DNA of 21,686 nucleotides, from assembly GCA_964617385.1 (NCBI GenBank), contig CAZTYX010000019.1:1-21686 (forward strand), read 5' to 3'. The stretch is from JADHMP01 sp964617385. Its GTDB lineage: Bacteria > Bacteroidota > Bacteroidia > Flavobacteriales > Flavobacteriaceae. The notes beneath the pieces are model-generated. The model was not told the origin of the DNA and searched no databases. It saw only the letters and a list, made by a program, of their open reading frames with translations. The position numbers and the translations under genes are program-made. Below, piece by piece: positions 1 through 8,559 of this stretch; the stretch's first letter is position 1; the number at the start of each line of letters is the position of its first letter.

Positions 1-85
1 AAAAGTAGGAGTGTGAGTCGAAATAAAGTTTTCATAATTTATGATTTAAAGTTAAAAAATTAAAGTGTTTTATTGAAATCCATTT

Positions 86-1822
86 TTATTCTTCTGTGAG
101 TGTTTCCACCACGCTGCCACAACGCAACATAGCAGCACCATAATAGGGGTTTTCTATGTGCTTTTGATCACTGAGCCATTGGGCACCATTGTTTTCATTG
201 GCCATAGGGCAAAATTGCACATATAACGCTTGTTGATGGACACCCAAAACCTTTACGCTGGCAATTAAAGATTGTGATAAAATATCAAATTGTTTGCGTT
301 GTTGTGTAATGTTTGGTTCATTATGCAGTTTGTTTAGCGCCAATGAAATTTCATTTTCCTTTTCATTCCAAAAGGAACTTAATTCGGTGCCTAAATATGT
401 TTTGTCTAGTTGGTTTAGTTTTTCTAGCATCTTGAGGGCTTCTGTGGCTGCTGCATTTTCATCACTATTGACAAAGGCATCTTTAAGTTTTAAATAAACG
501 GCGGTAACCTCGGAAAGCCCCTTTTGAAAAGCTTGTGGAGCAGCTTGGTGCAACATTGTCATAGGTTCTGAATGATTGGGATTCTCTTGATTCACTTTTC
601 TATTCATCATGCTGGTTTTATTATTTATTTGAGCTTTGGCATCAATCACAAATGCGCCATGCGTAACCACTTCTTCGCCAGCCCTTAACCCTTTTTCTAT
701 TCGATATTCAGAACCCTTTAATGCGCCCAATACCACTTCGCGATAAGAAAATGAAGGCACCGTTTGTTGAGGTTCTTTAACATAGACAACAGAACGTTTT
801 CCGGTCCACAATACTGCCGATTTAGGAATCCAAAGGCCTTCTGATTTTTCGTTTACGAGATCAAGCATTCCAGTAACAAACATTTCTGGCTTTAGGATGC
901 CTTGTGGGTTTTTTACCTCCACTCGAATTTCAGCGACCCGGGTTTGAGCATCAATACGGGGATCTATAAAATGTACTTTTCCTGAAAATTGTTGGTTCGG
1001 AAAAGCGGGGGTCTTAAAGGTTAGAGTTTGTCCAACGCTAATTTGAGCCAAATCTTTTTCATAGACTTCAAATACGGCCCACAGTTGATTTAAATTTTGT
1101 ACCTCAAAAAGAACTTCTCCGCGTTTTATGTAATCGCCAACCGTCACATTTTTTTGCACCACTACGCCACTGTGTTCGGCATACAGAGGAAAGGTTTCCA
1201 CTATCGTTTTTGCGCTGAGTAATTCATCTATAAAAGCCTCTGAACGTTTCCAATACTTTAATTTATTTTTGGCGGCATGGAGCAAACCTGGACTTAGTGA
1301 TTCAATTTTTTTAGCTTCCAAAAGTTCTTTTTGTACAGTGATCAATTCTGGTGCATAAACCCAGGCAATGGGTTGTCCTTTGGCTACCGGGGCTCCCGTA
1401 TAGTCCACTGCTAGTTTTTCTATTCGTCCAGGAATGTGATTCACCAAACGAGCCGTTTGTGTTTCATCTGCCATCAAGCGACCATTTAGTAAAATGCTAG
1501 AAGAAAAATCCTGATTTTGAGTCCCCACAATTGTGGTTTGAATTTGCGCTAGTTGAAGGGCTGTTTCGCTCATTTCTAATACAAAAGGGTTGTCAATTGA
1601 GGATTGTGTTTGCGGTACAAGTTCCATTCCACAAATGGGACACAAGCCAGGCTGATCTTGTTTTATTTGCGGATGCATGGAACACGTCCATGTTTGATTT
1701 TCACCCGCCATGTGGAGGTGTGTTTCCTTGGGGTGGCTTTCCGTTGAAAAGAACAGACTGCCGGCTAAAAACCCTATAAGTAAAGCGCCGATAATAAGGA
1801 GGATGGATCTATTTTTTCTCAT
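86..1822 (-). CDS. cusB: CusB-like RND efflux periplasmic adaptor with heavy-metal-binding and DUF3347 domains
   Basis: Membrane-fusion adaptor that should link the inner-membrane pump CusA to the outer-membrane channel and may hand it metal. Residues 1-25 are a charged start plus hydrophobic anchor or signal. Residues 44-70 carry the heavy-metal-binding motif WTCSMHP...CPICGM (C47, H50, C61, C64). The central part (about 105-400) has the barrel-sandwich, helical hairpin and beta-barrel layout of HlyD/CusB adaptors. The C-terminus (about 430-572) is a DUF3347-type domain with QFCPMAN, WLS, NPYYG and LRCG. At 578 residues it is longer than E. coli CusB because of the two extra domains. It is the last gene of the operon, 10 bases after the TolC-like gene. 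The metal is inferred as Cu(I)/Ag(I) from the partner pump; other soft or divalent metals remain possible. Confidence 0.9.
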   Translation of the reverse strand: MRKNRSILLIIGALLIGFLAGSLFFSTESHPKETHLHMAGENQTWTCSMHPQIKQDQPGLCPICGMELVPQTQSSIDNPFVLEMSETALQLAQIQTTIVGTQNQDFSSSILLNGRLMADETQTARLVNHIPGRIEKLAVDYTGAPVAKGQPIAWVYAPELITVQKELLEAKKIESLSPGLLHAAKNKLKYWKRSEAFIDELLSAKTIVETFPLYAEHSGVVVQKNVTVGDYIKRGEVLFEVQNLNQLWAVFEVYEKDLAQISVGQTLTFKTPAFPNQQFSGKVHFIDPRIDAQTRVAEIRVEVKNPQGILKPEMFVTGMLDLVNEKSEGLWIPKSAVLWTGKRSVVYVKEPQQTVPSFSYREVVLGALKGSEYRIEKGLRAGEEVVTHGAFVIDAKAQINNKTSMMNRKVNQENPNHSEPMTMLHQAAPQAFQKGLSEVTAVYLKLKDAFVNSDENAAATEALKMLEKLNQLDKTYLGTELSSFWNEKENEISLALNKLHNEPNITQQRKQFDILSQSLIASVKVLGVHQQALYVQFCPMANENNGAQWLSDQKHIENPYYGAAMLRCGSVVETLTEE

Positions 1823-1832
1823 TTTTAGTGTC

Positions 1833-3086
1833 TTAAAAATTAGTAATTCGTTCTATGTTTAATGTTGCTAGGTGTGTGTCTACAATAGCATTTAATTGTT
1901 TTAATTCAATGTCGTTTAAACTTTTTTGTAAAGCCAGCAGTTCTTCAAAGTGTTTTCCTTCACTGCTGTATGCCGCCAGTAAAATTTGATGGCTGCTGTG
2001 GGCCAATTTTAATTGTTTTTGATATAGATCATAACGCAAAAGGGCGGCATCATACTCTGCCTTAAAGCTTTTTAAGTTGCTTAAAATTTGATTGGTTTCT
2101 TCTTCCTTTTGTAAAGCATAGCGTTGTTGATTGAGTTCTTCCTCTTGTTTTTTAGCTTTTATTTTTTTTCTGTACAACGGGACTGAAAATTTAAGCTTTG
2201 GCATTAAAATATCTCTTCCATTGTTTTGGGGCTGGGCATCTGTTCTGGGTTCAACAATGCTGTAATCGATACCAATACCAAGGCTGGGTTTGCCATCAAG
2301 GGCATTGAGACGCAAAGCGGCTTGGCTGCTTTGCGTTTGCCAATCAAACTGATTGAGTGCAGGATGTGTTTTTATTTTTTCAGCTAAGCTATCCCAATCC
2401 AATGGAGGCTTTGCCGGTTGAAGTGTAGTACTGTCAATTTGAATGGGCGTGTTTTGCGGCTCATTGATCAATGCATTAAGTTTGGCCTGAGCTGCTTCTC
2501 TTTCTCTTTTCAAGGCTTCGATTTCTTGTGCCAAGGCTTCTCGTTGCAATTGAATTCTAAGGGCATCAGAAGCAATGGCTTTTCCGCTTTCTAATTGCGC
2601 CAAAGCCACTTGTTCAAGAGCGATAAATAGGGTATGATTTTTCGCTAAAATGTCTTGCTTTTTTTCAATATGATAAAATTTATAATAAGCCATTTGCACC
2701 TTAAAATCCATGTTCAATCGGGTTATAGCGATGTTTTCGTATTTTATTTTAGCCTGATGAAGCACCACTTCTTTTTTAACTTTTTGCGCACCAAACCATG
2801 GGAATAATTGTTGTGCTGACAGTGTGAGCACCTGTGCGCCAAGTCGGGTTTCAGGTGCCAAAAGAGGAACCCCAATGCCCACGGTCGGTTGAGGCAATTG
2901 CCCCACTTGAGGTGCTTTTTCTAGCGCGGCTTCATACGCTAACACGGCCGCTTTTAATGTTGGATTTTGTTGATGCGCCTTGTCTAAAAAATAATCTATT
3001 GATTGACTCCTGCCTTCTGTCTGGGAGAGCATAATAAGTGCAATCAAGAGTATCGATTTTTGTTTTATTTGAAAAATTGCATTCAT
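1833..3086 (-). CDS. TolC-family outer membrane efflux protein (CusC-like)
   Basis: Outer-membrane channel of the tripartite metal efflux system. The start chosen is the ATG at 3086 (MNAIFQIKQK), which overlaps the cusA stop as ATGA. An upstream in-frame ATG at 3119 would add 11 residues inside cusA and would spoil the signal peptide, which from the chosen start is short, lysine-containing and hydrophobic (SILLIALIML) before TEGRSQS. The body is rich in long amphipathic helices (about residues 85-210 and 290-410), as expected for the alpha-barrel of TolC proteins, including the LQREALAQEIEALKRE and KKQEEELNQQ stretches. At 417 residues it is of usual length for the family. The ATGA junction suggests translational coupling to cusA. 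The assignment to the Cus system rests on context. Confidence 0.87.
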   Translation of the reverse strand: MNAIFQIKQKSILLIALIMLSQTEGRSQSIDYFLDKAHQQNPTLKAAVLAYEAALEKAPQVGQLPQPTVGIGVPLLAPETRLGAQVLTLSAQQLFPWFGAQKVKKEVVLHQAKIKYENIAITRLNMDFKVQMAYYKFYHIEKKQDILAKNHTLFIALEQVALAQLESGKAIASDALRIQLQREALAQEIEALKREREAAQAKLNALINEPQNTPIQIDSTTLQPAKPPLDWDSLAEKIKTHPALNQFDWQTQSSQAALRLNALDGKPSLGIGIDYSIVEPRTDAQPQNNGRDILMPKLKFSVPLYRKKIKAKKQEEELNQQRYALQKEEETNQILSNLKSFKAEYDAALLRYDLYQKQLKLAHSSHQILLAAYSSEGKHFEELLALQKSLNDIELKQLNAIVDTHLATLNIERITNF

Positions 3087-6000
3087 TGATTTTGATATTT
3101 TAATTGGTGTTCTTTCCAAATAGAAAAAAGAACGGGAACGGTAAAAAGTGTTATAATTTGAAGTGCCATGCCACCAAAGGAGGGAAGGGCCATGGGTAGC
3201 ATTAAGTCGGCTCCACGCCCTGTGGCTGTGAGCACTGGCATCAGTGCCAACAGTGTGGTGGTGGTGGTCATCATGGCGGGTCGCACACGGCGTAAGCCAC
3301 CCTCAATAACAGCTTCTTCTATGGCTTCTTTTGTTTGCGGTTTGTTGTGTTTAAAACGGTCAGTTAAAAATGTGCTCACCAAAACCCCATCATCAGTTGC
3401 AATGCCAAAGAGGGCAAGGAACCCTACCCACACAGCCACACTAAGGTTGATGGGTTGTATTTGAAATAAATTTCGTAACGAAAAACCAAAAAGTTCTACA
3501 TTCAAAAACCAAGGCTGTCCGTAGAGCCAAAGCAAAATAAACCCTCCAGAAAAAGCGACAAATACGCCCAAAAAGACCATTAATGATATGGCAACTGATC
3601 GAAATTGAAAGTATAGTATCAAAAAGATTAGGGTCAAAGCTAGGGGCAGCACCAATCGCAAAGTTTTATTTGCACGAACTTGCTGTTGATAATTTCCTGC
3701 AAAGGCATAACTCACGCCATCGGGTATAATTAATTGACCAGATTTAATTTGTTTTGCTAAATGCATTTGGGCCCGTTCCACAACGTCCACCTCGGCGGCA
3801 TCCTCTTTTTTGTCAAACAACACATGACCCACCAAAAAACCATCTTCACTTTTAATGGCTTGTGGCCCTTGTTCATATCGAATGGATACCAAATCACCTA
3901 AAGGTATTTGAGTCCCCCCAGGTGCCATCACTAAAATATCGTTGAGTTGTTCTGGGTGGTTGAGCCACTCTTTGGGATAGCGCAGGCGAATTGCATTACG
4001 TTCTCTTCCTTCAACAGTGCTACTCATTTTCATGCCACCAATAGCAGTTTGAAGTTGTGCTTGTACTTGAGCAATGGAAAGGCCATAGCGGTTAATTTTT
4101 TCTCTTTGTAAATCAATAAGTAAATAAGGTTTGCCCACCATTCGTTCGGCAAATACGGAAGCGGGTTTTACACCTTCAATATTTTTAAGTTGTTCTTCTA
4201 ATTGAATAGCAAACGTTTCAATGGTTTCCAAATCGGGGCCCTTCACTTTGATGCCCATGGGAGCCCGCATACCAGTTTGTAGCATGATGAGTCGGGTTTG
4301 TATGGGTTGCAACTTGGGTGCTGTAGTAAGGCCGGGCAACTGGGTTCGGGCTGCAATTTCGTTCCAAATGTCATTCGTAGAGTGAATGTGCGATCGCCAC
4401 TGACGAAAATATTGGCCTTGTGGATCTGTAACGAGGTCTTTAGCAGTGAGTCCTTTTTTTAAGGCTTCTTCTGGAGCAATAGAACCTCCTTCAGCCAAAA
4501 TAAAATGGCCTTCAGCTCCATTTTTAAAACGCAGCCGTTTTCCATTTTTATCGGTAAGGTATTCCGATTTATATTGAATTAGATTTTCGTACATAGACAA
4601 TGGGGCAGGATCTAATGCGCTTTCCACACGTCCAGCTTTTCCCACCACTGTCTCCACTTCTGGAATTGCCGTTACGGCCATGTCTAGGGTACGTAAATTC
4701 TTTAAATTCATTTCCACACCAGCATGGGGCATGGTGGTGGGCATAAGCAAAAAAGAACCTTCATCAAGGGGGGGCATGAATTCCTGTCCTATGTTTCGAG
4801 CAATTTGTATGCCGCAGAAAAGGAGTAGTGCTATACATGATAAAAACAGATATTTAATTTTTAAAAGATAGCGCAGTATTCTTTCATAATACCGAATGAT
4901 TAAAGTCACATAGCCAATGAGTAGCCCCACTAGTAGTGTAACAAAAAGGAAATTGCTAAAAAGGGAATAATCAACACCCAACGGCATCCATATTTTGGTG
5001 AGCAGCCAGGCCACTAGCAAAGCGTAGAGGTAGTTTTGCGCCTTTTTAAATGAGTGATAAAAAACACCTCCTTGATAATTTTTTAATATTGAAGCTCCTA
5101 ATGAGATCAGTCCTACAACGATTCCGATAAAACCTAAGGTTGGAAAATCAAAGAAAGCTAATGCACCACTAGAAAGGAGTAGCGCTATGCTGTATCCCAA
5201 CCCTTTGCTTTTTGATTTAGATTTTGCGCCAAAAAATTGAACGGCTAAAGGAGGAAGTATTGTAATAGCCACTACTATAGAGGCAATGAGTGCAAAAGTT
5301 TTAGTAAAGGCTAAGGGACGAAATAGTTTCCCTTCTGCCCCTACCATTGTAAACACAGGTAAAAAACTCACCACGGTGGTTGCTATGGCAGTTAACACTG
5401 CTGGGGCTACTTCTTTGGTAGCGTTGGTGATGGTGGTTGTTAACGTTTGCTTGGGGGGTGCTTTTTTAATATGGGTTAACATGTTTTCAGTCAATACAAT
5501 GCCCATATCCACCATAGTACCCACGGCAATTACAATCCCTGAAAGCGCCATAATATTGGCCTCCACTTCTCCATAGCGCATGGCAATAAAGCACATTAAA
5601 ACAGCCACAGGAAGTGCACCTGCAACAAGCAAAGAAGATCTGAGATTGAGCAGTAAGAGCAATACCACCATAATGGTAATTAATATTTCTAGGTGTAGTG
5701 CCTCTTTGAGTGTGCCTAGAGTTTGTTGAATGAGTTGGGTGCGGTCATAGAAGGGAACAATAGATATTTTTGAAACCGTGCCATCGGAAAGTGTTTTGGA
5801 GGGAAGTCCGGGTGCTATTTCGGCGATTTTGGACTTTAAGTTTTGAACCACTTCCATGGGATTGGCACCATAGCGGGCTACAACAACACCGCCCACAGCA
5901 GCAGCTCCAGACTTATCTAAAAGACCTCTTCGAGCGGCTGGTCCCAAATACACATGGGCAATGTCTTTTATGCGAATGGGCACATTTTTTCGAACAGTAA

Positions 6001-6796
6001 CCACTGTGTTTTCAATGTCTTCTATTGATTTAACACTCCCTAAACCACGGATGAAATATTCAACCAAATTAATTTCTAAAGTTTGTGCACCTACCTCCAA
6101 ATTACTTTCTTTTAGAGCTTTCATCACCTGAGGTAGGGCAATTCCATATACGCGCATTTGATTGGGTTTGACATCCACCTGATATTCTTGTACAAATCCC
6201 CCAATGGAAGCCACTTCTGAGACGCCTTGTGCTGCTGTGAGACCGGGACGGACATGAAAATCTTGAATGCTTCTGATTTCATGAAGATCCCAACCGCCTG
6301 TGGGATGGCCTTTGGTATCACGCCCTTCTAGGGTATACCAAAATATTTGCCCCAAAGCGGTGGCATCGGGGCCTAAAGTGGGTTTAATTGTCTCAGGTAA
6401 AAGGTGGGAGGGGAGGGCGTTTAATTTCTCTACAAGACGACTACGACTCCAATAAAAATCAACATTATCTTCAAAAATGACGTAGATGCTAGAAAAGCCA
6501 AACATGGAGTTGCTGCGAATGCTTTTTACTCCTGCGGTGCCCAACAAATAGGATGTGAGTGGATAGGTAATTTGATCTTCTACATCTTGGGGAGAACGTC
6601 CTTGCCACGCAGTAAAAATGATTTGCTGATTTTCCCCCAGATTGGGAATGGCATCTACCGAAACGGGGTCGCGGGGCAGGGCCTTTATACCCAAATCAAA
6701 GGGGGAAGTGATGATGCCCCATCCAATAAAAAAGAGTAACAACAACCAAGCAACAAGCTTGTTGTTAATAAAGAATTTTATGATGTGATTCAACAT
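3083..6796 (-). CDS. cusA: CusA/CzcA-family heavy-metal efflux RND permease, enlarged form
   Basis: Inner-membrane proton-driven pump of the heavy-metal efflux RND family. The opening hydrophobic helix is followed by the periplasmic DxxPNLGENQ and TAWQGRSPQDVEDQ motifs. The TM4 motif VGTMVDMGIVLTEN carries the proton-relay aspartate D430. By eye, the three methionines that bind Cu(I)/Ag(I) in E. coli CusA (M573, M623, M672) align with M685 (FLLMPTTMP), M735 (PLSMYEN) and M838 (LIMLQTG), which supports Cu/Ag as substrate. The protein is 1237 residues against about 1047 in E. coli. Most of the excess is about 105 residues at 525-635 with three or four extra hydrophobic segments, plus about 50 residues near 745-800 and about 25 near 1094-1118. 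E939 of E. coli aligns with D1135, while K984 aligns with alanine (A1174). The first of three efflux genes in order cusA, tolC-like, cusB. Confidence 0.93.
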   Translation of the reverse strand: MLNHIIKFFINNKLVAWLLLLFFIGWGIITSPFDLGIKALPRDPVSVDAIPNLGENQQIIFTAWQGRSPQDVEDQITYPLTSYLLGTAGVKSIRSNSMFGFSSIYVIFEDNVDFYWSRSRLVEKLNALPSHLLPETIKPTLGPDATALGQIFWYTLEGRDTKGHPTGGWDLHEIRSIQDFHVRPGLTAAQGVSEVASIGGFVQEYQVDVKPNQMRVYGIALPQVMKALKESNLEVGAQTLEINLVEYFIRGLGSVKSIEDIENTVVTVRKNVPIRIKDIAHVYLGPAARRGLLDKSGAAAVGGVVVARYGANPMEVVQNLKSKIAEIAPGLPSKTLSDGTVSKISIVPFYDRTQLIQQTLGTLKEALHLEILITIMVVLLLLLNLRSSLLVAGALPVAVLMCFIAMRYGEVEANIMALSGIVIAVGTMVDMGIVLTENMLTHIKKAPPKQTLTTTITNATKEVAPAVLTAIATTVVSFLPVFTMVGAEGKLFRPLAFTKTFALIASIVVAITILPPLAVQFFGAKSKSKSKGLGYSIALLLSSGALAFFDFPTLGFIGIVVGLISLGASILKNYQGGVFYHSFKKAQNYLYALLVAWLLTKIWMPLGVDYSLFSNFLFVTLLVGLLIGYVTLIIRYYERILRYLLKIKYLFLSCIALLLFCGIQIARNIGQEFMPPLDEGSFLLMPTTMPHAGVEMNLKNLRTLDMAVTAIPEVETVVGKAGRVESALDPAPLSMYENLIQYKSEYLTDKNGKRLRFKNGAEGHFILAEGGSIAPEEALKKGLTAKDLVTDPQGQYFRQWRSHIHSTNDIWNEIAARTQLPGLTTAPKLQPIQTRLIMLQTGMRAPMGIKVKGPDLETIETFAIQLEEQLKNIEGVKPASVFAERMVGKPYLLIDLQREKINRYGLSIAQVQAQLQTAIGGMKMSSTVEGRERNAIRLRYPKEWLNHPEQLNDILVMAPGGTQIPLGDLVSIRYEQGPQAIKSEDGFLVGHVLFDKKEDAAEVDVVERAQMHLAKQIKSGQLIIPDGVSYAFAGNYQQQVRANKTLRLVLPLALTLIFLILYFQFRSVAISLMVFLGVFVAFSGGFILLWLYGQPWFLNVELFGFSLRNLFQIQPINLSVAVWVGFLALFGIATDDGVLVSTFLTDRFKHNKPQTKEAIEEAVIEGGLRRVRPAMMTTTTTLLALMPVLTATGRGADLMLPMALPSFGGMALQIITLFTVPVLFSIWKEHQLKYQNQ

Positions 6797-6834
6797 GATC
6801 TAATTTCATTTTTGAGATAAAGAATTAAGGAAAT

Positions 6835-6853
6835 ACACCCATGCTAGGGGTGT
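6835..6853 (-). promoter_or_regulatory. Inverted repeat in the leader between the HYC gene and cusA
   Basis: ACACCC and GGGTGT form a perfect 6-base inverted repeat around a 7-base loop, in the 82 bases between the small Cys/His-rich gene and cusA. On the transcribed strand it could fold as a short hairpin followed by an A/U-rich stretch that is not a clean U run. It may be a weak attenuator or stability hairpin, or a protein-binding site. It is short enough to be chance. Confidence 0.3.
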
Positions 6854-6878
6854 TAGCTACTTCAATCAAAAATGGCGA

Positions 6879-7313
6879 TCAAATCAAAAAAGTCTGTAAA
6901 TGTGCTTGTTGGTTGCGTTTGGGCAATGGGGGCTTAAAATGTGGAATGTATTCCGCTTTTTTGGCAATGTCCTGAGGAATCACAAAAACAGCAACAATAG
7001 CATAAATAAATTCCAAAGAAATGCCCTCAAGTGCAGTGTGTTGTGGGGCGGTGGCATCAAATTGGCCTTTTTCAATAACTACTTGTTGGTTTTCACAGCA
7101 TCCCTCATGCTGGTCTTGCGCTTTTTGTTGTGCCATATGACAAGGTGGGACGTTACTTTTCGTGTGGCAACTTTTTGCTGTCCCAAATAAACTAATGCTT
7201 TTTAAATTGCCATTGCAATAGTGCATGTCCATAGCCATTCCAGTACTGGAAAACAACAGTATAAAGGCCAGGCTTAAGGCAAATATTTTATGTAAAGCAC
7301 TGTATTTCATCAT
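6879..7313 (-). CDS. Small exported Cys/His-rich protein of the HYC_CC_PP type
   Basis: A 144-residue protein with a clear N-terminal signal or anchor (residues 1-27: KYSALHK then a hydrophobic run ending before MAMDMHYC). It has the signature HYC (31-33), CC (72-73) and PP (128-129) of a small family found beside metal efflux genes in Bacteroidota. Further possible ligands are C49-H50, C58-H59-M60 and H69. A second hydrophobic segment lies at about 98-113. It precedes cusA by 82 bases in the same direction, so it is probably the first gene of the efflux operon. I infer a periplasmic or membrane-bound metal-binding role, as a chaperone or sensor, from the ligand-rich composition and the context; its biochemical function is not known to me. 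The start is one of two adjacent ATGs (7313 or 7310). Confidence 0.8.
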   Translation of the reverse strand: MMKYSALHKIFALSLAFILLFSSTGMAMDMHYCNGNLKSISLFGTAKSCHTKSNVPPCHMAQQKAQDQHEGCCENQQVVIEKGQFDATAPQHTALEGISLEFIYAIVAVFVIPQDIAKKAEYIPHFKPPLPKRNQQAHLQTFLI

Positions 7314-7315
7314 CG

Positions 7316-7323
7316 CAAAGATA
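7316..7323 (-). promoter_or_regulatory. Possible -7 promoter element of the metal efflux operon
   Basis: On the minus strand TATCTTTG matches the Bacteroidota -7 consensus TAnnTTTG exactly. It sits 2 bases before the first of two adjacent ATG codons, so the transcript would be leaderless or nearly so, or translation would use the second ATG. No good TTG -33 element is found 17-21 bases upstream, so this is only suggestive. Confidence 0.3.
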
Positions 7324-7370
7324 CTACATTAACGAAAAAAGGATGTTTATCGTATGTATTTAACTAAAAA

Positions 7371-8555
7371 TTAAGCTAGCGCCTTTGCAATTCGATCTAT
7401 GGCCGCTCTAATATTTGCTTCGGAAGCAGCATAGGAAATGCGAATGCAATTGCTGTTTCCAAACGCATCTCCAGTGACAGTAGCCACATGGGCTTCTTCC
7501 AATAAATAAAGGGCAAAATCACTAGCGTTTTGAATGGTTTTGCCACGGAGTGTTTTCCCAAAATAGTGCGAAACATCTGGGAAGACATAAAAAGCTCCTT
7601 CGGGTTGATTAACCCTAAAACCTTCAATTTGAGATAATAAATCAATAATTAATTGGCGTCTGTTTTTAAATTCATCCACCATGTATTGGATTTTTTCTAC
7701 TGGGGCACTCACAGCGGTAATGGCAGCGCGTTGGGCAATACAATTGGTGCCACTGGTCACTTGTCCTTGAATTTTATTACACGCTTTAGCAATCCATTCA
7801 GGTGCGCCAATATAGCCAATACGCCAACCCGTCATGGCAAAAGCTTTTGCTAATCCATTTACGGTTATGGTGCGGTCATAGAGTTCGGGAATGGCTGCAA
7901 TACTAAAGTGGGGTACCCCATAATTGATGTGCTCATAAATTTCGTCGGATAAGATATAAATATTGGGGTATTTGGCCAGTACAGCGCCCAAAGCTCTATA
8001 TTCGGCTTCGGTATAAACCGTTCCGCTTGGATTGTTAGGCGAATTGAACATGACCAGTTTAGTTTTGGGAGTGATGGCTTGCTCAAGTTGTTCGGGGGTT
8101 ATTTTAAAATCGGTTTCAATGGAGGAGGGAATGATGATAGATTTTGCCTCGGCAAGGGTTGCAATGGCCGAATAACTTACCCAATAAGGGGCTGGCAGCA
8201 ACACCTCGTCTCCTGGATCTAAAAGAACCATGCAAACATTGGCAATAGATTGTTTGGCCCCAGTAGAAACCACCACTTGTGATGGATTGTACTCTAGATT
8301 ATTGTCGCGCTTAAATTTTCCACAGATGGCCTCCTTTAGATCGGCATATCCATCCACTGGTGAATAGGAATTCCAATCTTCGTTGATGGCATCAATGGCA
8401 GCATTTTTTATAAAATCAGGGGTGTTAAAGTCGGGTTCACCCAAACTCAAGCCGATCACGTCAACTCCTTTATTTTTTAGTTCTCGGGCTTTGGCCGCCA
8501 TGGCCAATGTGGCTGAAGCGGGCAGACTATTAATGCGTGTAGATAATGCGTCCAT
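7371..8555 (-). CDS. Pyridoxal-phosphate-dependent class I aminotransferase (aspartate aminotransferase type)
   Basis: Cytosolic fold-type I transaminase of the aspartate aminotransferase Ib branch, probably moving the amino group between aspartate (or other amino acids) and 2-oxoglutarate. The PLP lysine is K237 in GLAKAFAMTGWRIGY. Other active-site motifs are STGAKQSI (97-104, phosphate binding), NSPNNPSG with N174, SDEIYE with D204 and Y207, and R372 in IRISYA for the substrate carboxylate. The length of 394 residues is normal. It starts 4 bases after the stop of the desaturase gene, so the two are probably co-transcribed, although no shared pathway is evident. Exact substrate range cannot be read from the sequence; aromatic or broad specificity is possible in this branch. 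Confidence 0.92.
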   Translation of the reverse strand: MDALSTRINSLPASATLAMAAKARELKNKGVDVIGLSLGEPDFNTPDFIKNAAIDAINEDWNSYSPVDGYADLKEAICGKFKRDNNLEYNPSQVVVSTGAKQSIANVCMVLLDPGDEVLLPAPYWVSYSAIATLAEAKSIIIPSSIETDFKITPEQLEQAITPKTKLVMFNSPNNPSGTVYTEAEYRALGAVLAKYPNIYILSDEIYEHINYGVPHFSIAAIPELYDRTITVNGLAKAFAMTGWRIGYIGAPEWIAKACNKIQGQVTSGTNCIAQRAAITAVSAPVEKIQYMVDEFKNRRQLIIDLLSQIEGFRVNQPEGAFYVFPDVSHYFGKTLRGKTIQNASDFALYLLEEAHVATVTGDAFGNSNCIRISYAASEANIRAAIDRIAKALA

Positions 8556-8559
8556 TATA

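Noticed and set aside
1..85. AT-rich stretch downstream of cusB with the near-palindrome CATAATTTATG
   Set aside because: No open frame, GC stem, promoter consensus or repeat is evident; nothing can be assigned.
3087..3119. Upstream ATG of the TolC-like gene
   Set aside because: It adds 11 charged or polar residues before the signal peptide and lies wholly in cusA; the ATGA-coupled ATG fits better.
6900..7190. 96-codon plus-strand open frame opposite the HYC_CC_PP gene
   Set aside because: The minus-strand frame has a signal peptide and the family motifs; the plus-strand frame has neither.
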